Assembly (NCBI GenBank): GCA_002551355.1
Contig: NTHE01000016.1
Location: 60,381 to 124,380 of the forward strand
Origin: Streptomyces sp. man185
GTDB lineage: Bacteria; Actinomycetota; Actinomycetes; Streptomycetales; Streptomycetaceae
Length of the DNA stretch: 64,000 bases
Direction: 5' to 3'
Positions 26,524 through 33,385 of the stretch are shown one piece after another. A model generated the notes under the pieces. The model was not told the DNA's origin and did no database searches. It saw only the letters and a list, made by a program, of their open reading frames with translations. Position 1 is the stretch's first letter; every line of letters starts with the position of its first letter. Made by a program: the position numbers and the translations under genes.

Positions 26524-26778
26524 ATGGGAACCGGAACCGTCGAAAGCCCCGCAACCCTCTACGGACCCGTCTCGCTCGGCCTCGGCGTCCTCGCACTGGC
26601 CGCCACGTTCTTCCTCGGCGTCTTCGCCGTCCTGGCCGGCAGTCTCGCGATCACGTTCGGCGTCCTCGGTCTGGTCAAGAAGTTCAACCGGACGCAGTGC
26701 CTGACCGGCATCGCCGCCGGTGCCGTCGGGGTGCTCCTCCCGCTCTCCTTCCTTCTCGTCTTCACCGGCGGCTTCTGA
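26524..26778 (+). CDS. Small DUF4190-like membrane protein
   Basis: An 84-residue protein with two helices, LGVLALAATFFLGVFAVLAGSLAITFGVLG and TGIAAGAVGVLLPLSFLLVF, joined by a short basic loop (VKKFNRTQ). This two-helix layout is that of DUF4190-type proteins. It starts 31 bp after the lasso exporter and may be transcribed with it, but there is no evidence of a lasso function. Confidence 0.65.
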   Translation: MGTGTVESPATLYGPVSLGLGVLALAATFFLGVFAVLAGSLAITFGVLGLVKKFNRTQCLTGIAAGAVGVLLPLSFLLVFTGGF

Positions 26779-26948
26779 CCTCCTCGGGGCGCGGGCCCGC
26801 AGCCCTGCGACCTCGCGGGCGGGGAACGGGCCCGACGGGCATGGTCGGTGACGGTGATGACACGGGCCCTTCGGGTGCTGTGACGACCGTCACCCGGATT
26901 TCCTCGTGGGTAGTGTCGACCGGATGACCTGCGGCGGGCGTATACCCG

Positions 26949-27476
26949 GTGAAGCGGAAGATCCGGGAGCGACTTTTGACCGTCGAGGAGTTCGAAGAGT
27001 TCTACGTCCAGGCGGTCGCGCGCCTCACAGGCCAGCTGTACGTGATGACCGGCGACCTCCAGGAGGCGCAGGACGTCGTGCAGGAAGCGTTCGTCAAGGC
27101 GTGGGTCCGGCGGGGGCGGCTGGAGCGGGACGGGCAGCCCGAGGCGTGGATCCGTACGGTCGCCTGGCGTCTGGCGGTGAGCCGCTGGCGCTTCCGGCGG
27201 CGTTCGGCGGACGCCTGGGGCCGGGGGAGCGGCGGGGCGGAGCACGTCGCGCCGCCGGATCCGGACCATGTGGTGCTGGTCGACGCGCTCCGGGAACTGC
27301 CCGCCCAGCAGCGGCGAACGCTGACCCTGCACTACCTGTGCGACCTCACGGTCGAGCAGATCGCCGGGGAGACCGGGCTTTCCGCCAGCACGATCAAGAC
27401 GCATCTGGTCCGTGGCCGGGCGGCGCTCGCGCACCGTCTGCGGGACCCCCTCATCGAGGAGGCACGTGATGTCTGA
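26949..27476 (+). CDS. ECF sigma factor, SigE-family
   Basis: A 175-residue sigma factor. Region 2 is LYVMTGDLQEAQDVVQEAFVKAW with RRGRLERDGQPEAWIRTVAWRLAVSRWR; region 4 is LPAQQRRTLTLHYLCDLTVEQIAGETGLSASTIKTHLVRGRAALA. It has no zinc-binding anti-sigma motif of its own. The GTG at 26949 lacks a ribosome binding site; TTG 26976 has GGGAG 6 bases upstream and is a realistic alternative. Its stop overlaps the next gene, which encodes a one-helix membrane protein that may act as its anti-sigma factor. Confidence 0.85.
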   Translation: MKRKIRERLLTVEEFEEFYVQAVARLTGQLYVMTGDLQEAQDVVQEAFVKAWVRRGRLERDGQPEAWIRTVAWRLAVSRWRFRRRSADAWGRGSGGAEHVAPPDPDHVVLVDALRELPAQQRRTLTLHYLCDLTVEQIAGETGLSASTIKTHLVRGRAALAHRLRDPLIEEARDV

Positions 27477-28029
27477 TCCGCGGGATCCACAGAGCTCGCG
27501 CCAACCGCGGGGCTCACAGGGCTCGCAGGGTTCGCGGGATCCCTGGGGTTCGCAGGACCCGCAGAACCCGCAGAGTCCGCGGGGCTCTCAGAGCCCCGCG
27601 GATCCGCTGCGGTCCCTGTTCCGGGAGGCCGGTGAGTTCGGGCAGGTCCGCTCCGACGCGGACGCCGCGGCGAGCATCACCCGACGGGGAATGCGCGCGC
27701 AGCGCCGCCGGATGGCCGTGGTCGCGGTGGGCGTGTGCCTGGTCGTCGGCGGGGGCGGCGCGGTCGCGGTGGGCCTGCTGCCGGTCCGGCCGGAGCCGGT
27801 CGCCCCGGCCACGAGCCCGTCGCCGAGCTACCCGTCACCCGTGCCGACGGACCGGCAGCCGACGGAGCCGCCGTCACCGCCGCCGACGCCGAGCAACACG
27901 ATGCCGGGGACGGAGGGGGCGTCGGACCGGACCACCGCGCCGGGCGGACTGCCCACGGGGGCGAGTGCGCCGACGCCACCGACGGCAACGGCGACGGCGG
28001 CAACTGACGGGGACGCGTCGATGCCCTGA
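27469..28029 (+). CDS. One-helix membrane protein, probable sigma-factor partner
   Basis: A 186-residue protein whose ATG overlaps the sigma factor stop by 8 bp. Residues 1-45 are a repeat-rich Ser/Gln/Pro/Gly segment (RGSQ, GSQD, PQSPRGSQ). The soluble part LRSLFREAGEFGQVRSDAD and ASITRRGMRAQRRR leads to one helix (MAVVAVGVCLVVGGGGAVAVGLL). The extracytoplasmic tail is Pro/Thr/Ser-rich. This layout suits a membrane partner of the SigE-family sigma factor. No ZAS or RsdA motif is present, so the anti-sigma role is inference. Confidence 0.7.
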   Translation: MSDPRDPQSSRQPRGSQGSQGSRDPWGSQDPQNPQSPRGSQSPADPLRSLFREAGEFGQVRSDADAAASITRRGMRAQRRRMAVVAVGVCLVVGGGGAVAVGLLPVRPEPVAPATSPSPSYPSPVPTDRQPTEPPSPPPTPSNTMPGTEGASDRTTAPGGLPTGASAPTPPTATATAATDGDASMP

Positions 28030-28152
28030 CATCGGCGCACGTTTCCCCGCCCCTCCCCTCCCCCCCTTCCTTCCCCCCTCCGTGCCCCGGCGGCTTCACC
28101 GGGCGATCCCCTGTGCCCTCGCCCCGGTGTCTCTGCGAGGCGGGCCCGAAAG

Positions 28153-29406
28153 GTGCCTGAGTTGTCCACGCTTTCCCCAGGGCTGCGACCTGCTCCCGTC
28201 CGTCCCGCGCCCCCCGATGCCCGGGCGGCCACCGCTTCGCCCGAGCCCCGGCAGGGGTGGTGCGGCCGGGCGGCGGGCCGCCTGACCTCCGTCGACCGGA
28301 GCGTGCTGTGGCTCTACCTCCTGACCCGAATATCGCTGTGGATCACGGCCCACTTCGCCCGCCGGCTGTTCCCCGCCCAGTCCGACGCACGGGAGGCGGC
28401 CCCCGTCCTCGCGCCCTTCCAGCGGTGGGACGCGAACCACTACCTCCACATCGCGCGTGACGGCTATTTCCCGGCGGGCGCGGGGCCGTGGACGAGCGGC
28501 TGGGACAACCGCGAGGCGTTCTTCCCGGGCTACCCCTTCCTCCTCCGCACCGTGCACACGGTCGTGCCGGACTGGACGGCGGCCGGGCTGCTGATCTCGT
28601 TCGTCGCGGGGGCCGTGGCGGTCGTGGCCCTGGCCCGGATCGCGCGGGCGTATCTCCCGGGGGAGGCGGCGGGCCACCGTACGGCCGTGCTCTTCCTGCT
28701 CTCGCCCTGCGCGGTGTTCCTGGCGGCGGGCTACACGGAGGCGCTCTTCCTCGCGTTCGCCCTGCCCGCCTGGCTCGCGGCGATGAAGCACCGGTGGGCC
28801 GCGGCCGCCGTCCTGACCACCCTGGGGACGACGGTGCGGGTCAGCGGCCTGTTCCTCGCGGCGGCCGTCGCGCTGCTGTTCCTGCTGTCCGCGCGTGCGG
28901 GCGGGAGTTGGCGGACTGCGGGCTGGACGCTGCTTCCGGCGCTTCCCCCGGCCGCGTACAGCTGGTATCTGCACGCGCACACGGGTGACTGGATGGCCTG
29001 GAAGCACGCGCAGGAACGCGGTTGGTACCGCACGTTCCACACCCCCTGGGAGGCGTGGGCGAACACGTGGGCCGGTGCGTTCGGCGGCACGCAGTCGACG
29101 GGGTACGCGTTCATGTTCCAGGCCGAGTTGGCGGCGATGCTGGCGGGGCTCGCGCTGGTCGCCGTCCTCCTGCGCCGCCGCCGCTGGCCGGAGGCGGTGT
29201 ACGTGGCCCTCAGCCTGTGGGCCCTGGGCACCTCGTACTGGTACACGTCCATCCCGCGCGCGACGCTGCTGTGGTGGCCGCTGTGGATCGGCCTGGCGGC
29301 ACTGAGCCTGCGCCGCCCGTGGTTCAGGACGGCGTACCTGTGCGTGGCGGCCCCGGTGACGACGCTCGTCGCGCTGACGTTCCTGACGGGGAGGTGGGCG
29401 GGGTGA
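28153..29406 (+). CDS. PIG-V family membrane mannosyltransferase
   Basis: A 417-residue membrane protein with about eight helices, starting at GTG 28153. It has LWLYLLTRISLWI, the catalytic-loop acidic residue in FQRWDANHYLHIARDGYF (the DxxxY/H pattern of GT-C enzymes) and NREAFFPGYPFLLRT. It probably uses polyprenyl-phosphate mannose to glycosylate lipid or protein at the outer membrane face. It is followed by a TetR gene in the opposite orientation. Confidence 0.8.
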   Translation: MPELSTLSPGLRPAPVRPAPPDARAATASPEPRQGWCGRAAGRLTSVDRSVLWLYLLTRISLWITAHFARRLFPAQSDAREAAPVLAPFQRWDANHYLHIARDGYFPAGAGPWTSGWDNREAFFPGYPFLLRTVHTVVPDWTAAGLLISFVAGAVAVVALARIARAYLPGEAAGHRTAVLFLLSPCAVFLAAGYTEALFLAFALPAWLAAMKHRWAAAAVLTTLGTTVRVSGLFLAAAVALLFLLSARAGGSWRTAGWTLLPALPPAAYSWYLHAHTGDWMAWKHAQERGWYRTFHTPWEAWANTWAGAFGGTQSTGYAFMFQAELAAMLAGLALVAVLLRRRRWPEAVYVALSLWALGTSYWYTSIPRATLLWWPLWIGLAALSLRRPWFRTAYLCVAAPVTTLVALTFLTGRWAG

Positions 29407-29483
29407 GGTGCGGGTGGCCCGTGGTGGCGCTGCTGCCGGAGGCGGTCCCAAACCGAGGGCGCGACGGGCGGCCGGAGCACGGG

Positions 29484-30062
29484 TCAGAGGGCGGCGAGTC
29501 GTTCCACCAGGAGATCCAGACGCTGCTCGGCGCCCTCCGGCAGTAGCCGCCCCGCCCGGGTCAAGGTGGCCAGCCCGTGCAGGGCGGACCAGAAGAGCTC
29601 GGTGAACAGCCCCGGGTGAACGCCTTCTCCGGCGACCTCGCCGAGCGTCTCCAGCAGCGCGGCGAAGGCGTCCTTCAGCGGCTCCGGGGTGTCCTCGTGC
29701 GCGAAGGCCAGGCCGCCGTCGAGCTGGAACAGGGCGTCGTAGACGGCTGGGTTCCGCTCGGCGAACTCCAGGTAGGCGCGGGCGAGCGCGGAGACCCGGG
29801 CGCGGTGGTCGCCCGCGTCGGAGGTGGCGGCCCGCAGCGCCGCGGCCATCTCGGTGGCGCCTTCGAGGGCGACAGCGCCGATGATCTCGCGCTTGCCGCG
29901 GAAGTGGCTGTAGAGGACGGGCTGACTGTATTCGATGCGCTCGGCGAGCCGGCGCGTGGTGACCGCGTCCCAGCCCTGCTGCTCGGCGAGTTCACGGGCC
30001 GTCGCCACGATGAGGCGCTCGCGGTTCGCCCGATCCCGTTCCTTGCGTTCCTGTACCGACAT
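29484..30062 (-). CDS. TetR-family regulator divergent from a DUF1772 gene
   Basis: A 192-residue regulator. The N-terminal helix-turn-helix (ERLIVATARELAEQQGWDAVTTRRLAERIEYSQPVLYSHFRGKREI) is typical. The C-terminal part fits TetR_C with residues LFQLDGGLAFAHEDTPEPLK. It probably represses itself and the divergent gene at 30154 through the TAG-rich palindromes at 30072-30137. Confidence 0.9.
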   Translation of the reverse strand: MSVQERKERDRANRERLIVATARELAEQQGWDAVTTRRLAERIEYSQPVLYSHFRGKREIIGAVALEGATEMAAALRAATSDAGDHRARVSALARAYLEFAERNPAVYDALFQLDGGLAFAHEDTPEPLKDAFAALLETLGEVAGEGVHPGLFTELFWSALHGLATLTRAGRLLPEGAEQRLDLLVERLAAL

Positions 30063-30071
30063 GAGTCGACC

Positions 30072-30084
30072 CTAGCACTGCTAG
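30072..30084. promoter_or_regulatory. TetR operator 1 (CTAGCA-C-TGCTAG)
   Basis: A perfect 13-bp palindrome 9 bp from the TetR start, sharing the CTAGC half-site with the site at 30121-30137. Confidence 0.75.
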
Positions 30085-30120
30085 ACAATCGAGCGGCAGT
30101 AGGTCTAGCGTTGCCTCATC

Positions 30121-30137
30121 ATCTAGCGCCGCTAGAT
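30121..30137. promoter_or_regulatory. TetR operator 2 (ATCTAGCG-C-CGCTAGAT)
   Basis: A perfect 17-bp palindrome 16 bp upstream of the DUF1772 ATG. It overlaps the promoter. A half-site GTCTAGCG also lies near 30103. The paired sites match autoregulation by the divergent TetR protein. Confidence 0.8.
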
Positions 30138-30153
30138 TTCAGGAGGGGTCATC

Positions 30154-30600
30154 ATGCTCAACGGACTTGGGATCGTCACCACCGTGATCGTCGGACTGCT
30201 GGTGGGGGTGGAGTTCTCCGTCGCCTTCGTCATCAACCGGATCCTCGACGCTCTCCCCGGCGACAGCGCCCAGCTCGGGCGGAGCCATGGAGGCCGGATG
30301 CTCGGTGCCGTGATGCCGTTCTGGTACATCGGCTCGCTCGTCCTGAGCGCGGTCTGGGCATTCGTCGGATGGCACGAGAAGGGTGTCGGGCTGGTCGTCG
30401 CGGCCGGCGTGCTGCTGCTCCTCAGCGTGGTCATGTCGCTGCTGCTGCTCGTCCCGATCAACAACCGGGGCAGGACGTGGACCCCGGAGAACCGGCCCGA
30501 GGACTGGAAGGAGCAGATGAACCGCTGGGATCGCTACCACTACGTCCGCGTGGTCGTCCTCATCGCCGCCTTCGCATCGCTGGTCACGGCCCTCGCCTGA
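30154..30600 (+). CDS. DUF1772 (anthrone oxygenase-like) membrane protein
   Basis: A 148-residue protein with four helices: IVTTVIVGLLVGVEFSVAFVI, MPFWYIGSLVLSAVWAFVG, LVVAAGVLLLLSVVMSLLLLVPINNR and YVRVVVLIAAFASLVTAL. The PINNR-x-x-W-x-P motif with WDRYHYVR is characteristic of DUF1772. GGAGGGG lies 8 bases upstream of the ATG. It is controlled by the neighbouring TetR protein through the palindromes between them. The substrate is unknown. Confidence 0.88.
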   Translation: MLNGLGIVTTVIVGLLVGVEFSVAFVINRILDALPGDSAQLGRSHGGRMLGAVMPFWYIGSLVLSAVWAFVGWHEKGVGLVVAAGVLLLLSVVMSLLLLVPINNRGRTWTPENRPEDWKEQMNRWDRYHYVRVVVLIAAFASLVTALA

Positions 30601-30678
30601 GTCAGGGGGCGAGCCGGGAGGTCTGCGGGCGGGATGCCCCTCGCTTGCGCGGGCCCGCACGCCCTCGCTCCTCCGCCC

Positions 30679-31350
30679 TCACCCCGCCCCGCCCAACCGG
30701 TCCAACTCCAGTTCCGCAGGCGGCGGGAGCGGGCCGGTGGCCGGGCCGGCCCGGAACGACTCCAGCAGGTAGCCCACCAGTCGTCGGGACGCCGCGGCGG
30801 CCTCCGGGCCCGCTCCGTTCGTCACGCCGTTGTTGGCCAGCAGGGCCAGCACCACGTCCGAGACGTCGAAATCCGGGCGCAGTGCTCCCGCCTCCTTCGC
30901 CCGCCGGACCAGCAGGGCCAGCCCCTCCTCCGCCCGGTCGCGCTCCCCGGCGTACGCCGTGTCGCCCGGGAACCGGGCCAGGAACGCGTGCGTGAACCCC
31001 CGGTCGGCGGCCTGCATCGCGCACACCTTCCGGAACACCGTGCAGAAGCCGTGCCACGGGTCCGGGTCCTCCAGAGCCTCGTCCAGCGCGCCCGCGCACT
31101 CGGTGAGCTGCTCGATGAACGCCTCGGTGATCAGTGAGGTCCGGGTGGGGAAGCGGCGGTAGAGGGTGGCGACGCCGACGCCGGCCCGCCGTGCGATGGC
31201 GCTGATCGGTACGTCGATGCCGTGCAGCGCGTACGCCTCGCGGGCGGCCCGCAGGATCCGCTCCCGGTTCTCCCGGGCGTCCGCCCGCAGCGCTTCGGGG
31301 GCGGGGTCCGGGGTGGCCGGGGGTGGGTTGTGAGAGGGCTGAGCAGGCAT
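30679..31350 (-). CDS. TetR-family regulator divergent from a quinone oxidoreductase
   Basis: A 223-residue regulator. The helix-turn-helix is ERILRAAREAYALHGIDVPISAIARRAGVGVATLYRRFPTRTSLI. The C-terminal domain (LVRRAKEAGALRPDFDVSDVVLALLANNGV) belongs to the group with a conserved LRPDVDVxDV segment. ATG 31350 has AGTGAGAG upstream; GTG 31359 is in frame. It diverges from the oxidoreductase at 31457, and the inverted repeat at 31364-31393 lies between. Confidence 0.88.
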   Translation of the reverse strand: MPAQPSHNPPPATPDPAPEALRADARENRERILRAAREAYALHGIDVPISAIARRAGVGVATLYRRFPTRTSLITEAFIEQLTECAGALDEALEDPDPWHGFCTVFRKVCAMQAADRGFTHAFLARFPGDTAYAGERDRAEEGLALLVRRAKEAGALRPDFDVSDVVLALLANNGVTNGAGPEAAAASRRLVGYLLESFRAGPATGPLPPPAELELDRLGGAG

Positions 31351-31363
31351 GTCTCTCACTTTA

Positions 31364-31393
31364 GGGTAAATGGAGGGGGTCGTCCGTTTACCC
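31364..31393. promoter_or_regulatory. Inverted repeat, probable TetR operator
   Basis: Arms GGGTAAATGG (31364-31373) and CCGTTTACCC (31384-31393) match at 9 of 10 positions around a 10-bp spacer, 14 bp from the TetR start. The GTAAA/TTTAC core is typical of TetR sites controlling oxidoreductases. Confidence 0.75.
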
Positions 31394-31456
31394 GCCTACC
31401 GTGGTTCGGGAGCAGCACTCACCCCGTATCGACGGAACAGACAGGAACCCTCCACC

Positions 31457-32413
31457 GTGAACGACATGCGCGCCGCGCTCTACGACAGCTACGGACCGCC
31501 CGAGGTCCTCTACGAGGGTCGGGTCCCCGTACCGGCTCGCAAGCCGGGCGAGGTGCTCGTCCGGGTTCATGCGGCGAGCGTCAACGGCGGGGAGCTGTAC
31601 GGGCGCGCGGGGAAGGCCCGTCTGGTCACCGGCCGACGCTTCCCGCAGCGGACCGGGCTCGACTTCGCCGGTGAGGTCGCAGAGGTGGACGCCTCGGTCA
31701 GCGGGCTGCGGGTGGGCGACCGGGTGTGGGGCATCCTGGGGCGCTCCTTCGGCAGCGCGGCGGAGTACGTCTCGGTCCGGCCCCGCCAGATCGCGTACGC
31801 CCCCGAGAACGTCACCCTGACCGAGGCCGCCTCGCTGCCCGCCGGGGGTACCACGTCCCTCACCGCCCTCCGTGACAAGGCCGGACTCCGGGCGGGCGAA
31901 CGCCTTCTCGTCCGTGGGGCGTCCGGCGGCGTCGGCAGTGTCGCCGTGCAGCTCGGCAAGGCCCTCGGGGCCCACGTCACCGGCCTCGCGAGCGCGAAGA
32001 ACTCCGACTTCGTACGGGAGTTGGGCGCGGACGAGGTGCTGGAGCACCGGACCACGCCCCTGGCCGAACTGGACCGCTACGACGTCATCATGGACACCGT
32101 CGGCACCGAACACCGCGTGTTGCGCACGCGGTTGGCCCCCGGCGGACGGCTGGTCTCCATCGCCTTCGACATCGACCGTCCGGTCCGGAGCATCGGCTAT
32201 CTGCTGGGCTCAGCCGTGCATGGCCGTCAGCGGGTCCGGTTCTTCAGCGGCAACCCGAAGCACGACCTGTTCGCCGAGCTGAGCGCATACGTGGAGCGCG
32301 GTGACCTGCGGCCCGTCGTCGACACGGTCCATCCGCTGGCGGGCATCGCCGCCGCCCACCGGGCGCTGGAGGAGGGTGGAGTGCGGGGCAAGCATGTGAT
32401 CCAGCTGGTGTGA
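31457..32413 (+). CDS. NAD(P)-dependent zinc-independent alcohol dehydrogenase / quinone oxidoreductase
   Basis: A 318-residue MDR-family enzyme from GTG 31457, with AGGAA 10 bases upstream. It has VRVHAASVNGGELYGRAG, GLDFAGEVAEVDASVSGLRVGDRVW, and the nucleotide loop LVRGASGGVGSVAVQLGKALGAHVTG. No zinc ligands are present, so it reduces quinones or enals with NADPH. It is divergent from a TetR gene and shares its operator. Substrates are likely toxic electrophiles sensed by that regulator (inference). Confidence 0.9.
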   Translation: MNDMRAALYDSYGPPEVLYEGRVPVPARKPGEVLVRVHAASVNGGELYGRAGKARLVTGRRFPQRTGLDFAGEVAEVDASVSGLRVGDRVWGILGRSFGSAAEYVSVRPRQIAYAPENVTLTEAASLPAGGTTSLTALRDKAGLRAGERLLVRGASGGVGSVAVQLGKALGAHVTGLASAKNSDFVRELGADEVLEHRTTPLAELDRYDVIMDTVGTEHRVLRTRLAPGGRLVSIAFDIDRPVRSIGYLLGSAVHGRQRVRFFSGNPKHDLFAELSAYVERGDLRPVVDTVHPLAGIAAAHRALEEGGVRGKHVIQLV

Positions 32414-32461
32414 CCGTCGTGCGCTGTCAGCCGTGTCCGCCAAGGTCTGCGGCCATGACCG

Positions 32462-32687
32462 GACTACCGCTCCGCCACCGCAGACACACCGGATCAACTG
32501 CACTCCCTCTGGCAGGAATCCGTCGCCCGCTCCCGGGCCGTCGTCGACGAGGCCCTCAGCAAGGGCGGGCCGGACCGACTCGGCACCTACACCACCCGCA
32601 CCGGCGAACGCCCCAACCTCCGCCGCATCCTCCTCGACCTCATCGAGGCCCAGTCGGGCGTGCTCTCCCGGTCGACGGTGTCCCTAG
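32462..32687 (+). pseudogene. DUF664/DinB-family remnant
   Basis: The frame starting at 32462 reads as the middle of a DinB-like mycothiol-transferase protein: QLHSLWQESVARSRAVVDEA, then TYTTRTGERPNLRRILLDLIE. Neither an N-terminus nor the metal-binding C-terminal H-x-x-x-H is present, and the sequence degenerates after 32660. It lacks a start codon in frame. It is a broken internal fragment just after the oxidoreductase gene. Confidence 0.7.
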
Positions 32688-32779
32688 TCGGCCGTGGTCG
32701 TGCCTCGGCGCATCCTCGAACCCGGTGTCCGGGTTCAGGCGCCCGCTTCGGTCGTCGCAACGGTGACGGACGGGGCCGG

Positions 32780-33119
32780 TCAGATGACGCGCGGGATGAC
32801 CTCGTTGCGCTTGGTGGACCAGTTCGTGACGATCGGCTTGTCCACGGTGGGGGCGTCGGGAAGCTCGACCTGGTCGGGGTTCGGGTCGTCCTCGGTGGTG
32901 GCGATGATGACGTGCTCGAACTGCTTGCCGCCTTCCCTCGGTGGTTTTGACGTTGATCCCGGCGTACGCGGCGGAGGAACCGGAGAGCTTGATGGGGTCC
33001 TCGCCGCCCTGCCCGACGGGCGAGGCCACGCCGTCGGCGGCCGAGCCGAAGGAGACTCTGGGCGTGTTGACGTGAATGTCCGGGTTCCGTCTCAGCGAAT
33101 CCGTTCCATCGAAGCGGCA
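32780..33119 (-). pseudogene. Frameshifted remnant of an unrecognised protein
   Basis: On the minus strand one frame reads LRRNPDIHVNTPRVSFGSAA, then GQGGEDPIKLSGSSAAYAGI and NVKTTEG to about 32940. The next frame continues GKQFEHVIIATTEDDPNPDQ, VELPDAPTVDKPIVTNWSTK and NEVIPRVI to TGA 32780-32782. Both parts look coding, so one base has been gained or lost near 32935. It is open upstream only to a TGA at 33120-33122, so the start is gone. I do not recognise the family. Confidence 0.6.
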
Positions 33120-33277
33120 TCAATTCGCGCCACATACCTGATCACGGGGCTCGATCCGGGTCGATCGGCCGTAGGGAGGAGCCGTCCGCGCAGCTCCCCC
33201 GCGTCGATCGCCGCTGCCCTCTGTGAGCCGGATCACGAGCCTTTCCGGCGCGGAGCGGGCGGTGGGCGGTGGTTAGG

Positions 33278-33364
33278 ATGGATGCGCTCGGCCCCGTGGT
33301 CGAGGTGGTCGGACCCGGCATCCCGCGTCCGGTCCGAGGCTTGAAACCTCCGGCGCTCCTTTGA
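33278..33364 (+). CDS. Putative leader peptide for the MFS exporter (28 aa)
   Basis: ATG 33278 begins MDALGPVVEVVGPGIPRPVR and runs through the left arm of the downstream hairpin, ending at TGA 33362-33364. An overlapping frame from ATG 33282 gives MRSAPWSRWSDPASRV and ends at 33344, at the foot of the hairpin. Either could be the true leader. Translation of one of them would control the hairpin at 33343-33382. Confidence 0.5.
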   Translation: MDALGPVVEVVGPGIPRPVRGLKPPALL

Positions 33365-33382
33365 CAGAACCCCGGAGGTTTC
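33343..33382 (+). promoter_or_regulatory. Hairpin that hides the MFS ribosome binding site
   Basis: GAAACCTCCGG (33343-33353) pairs perfectly with CCGGAGGTTTC (33372-33382) around an 18-base loop. The right arm contains the GGAGG ribosome binding site of the exporter, 7 bases before ATG 33386. The structure would block translation unless the left arm is occupied. This is the geometry of translational attenuators of antibiotic-resistance genes. Confidence 0.8.
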
Positions 33383-33385
33383 TTC

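Noticed and set aside
30601..30678. Possible small gene between DUF1772 and TetR genes
   Set aside because: Only 78 bases of non-coding GC-rich sequence between convergent genes.
32660..32950. Plus-strand frame of 96 residues in the decayed stretch
   Set aside because: Antisense to the minus-strand remnant whose two frames read as real protein.
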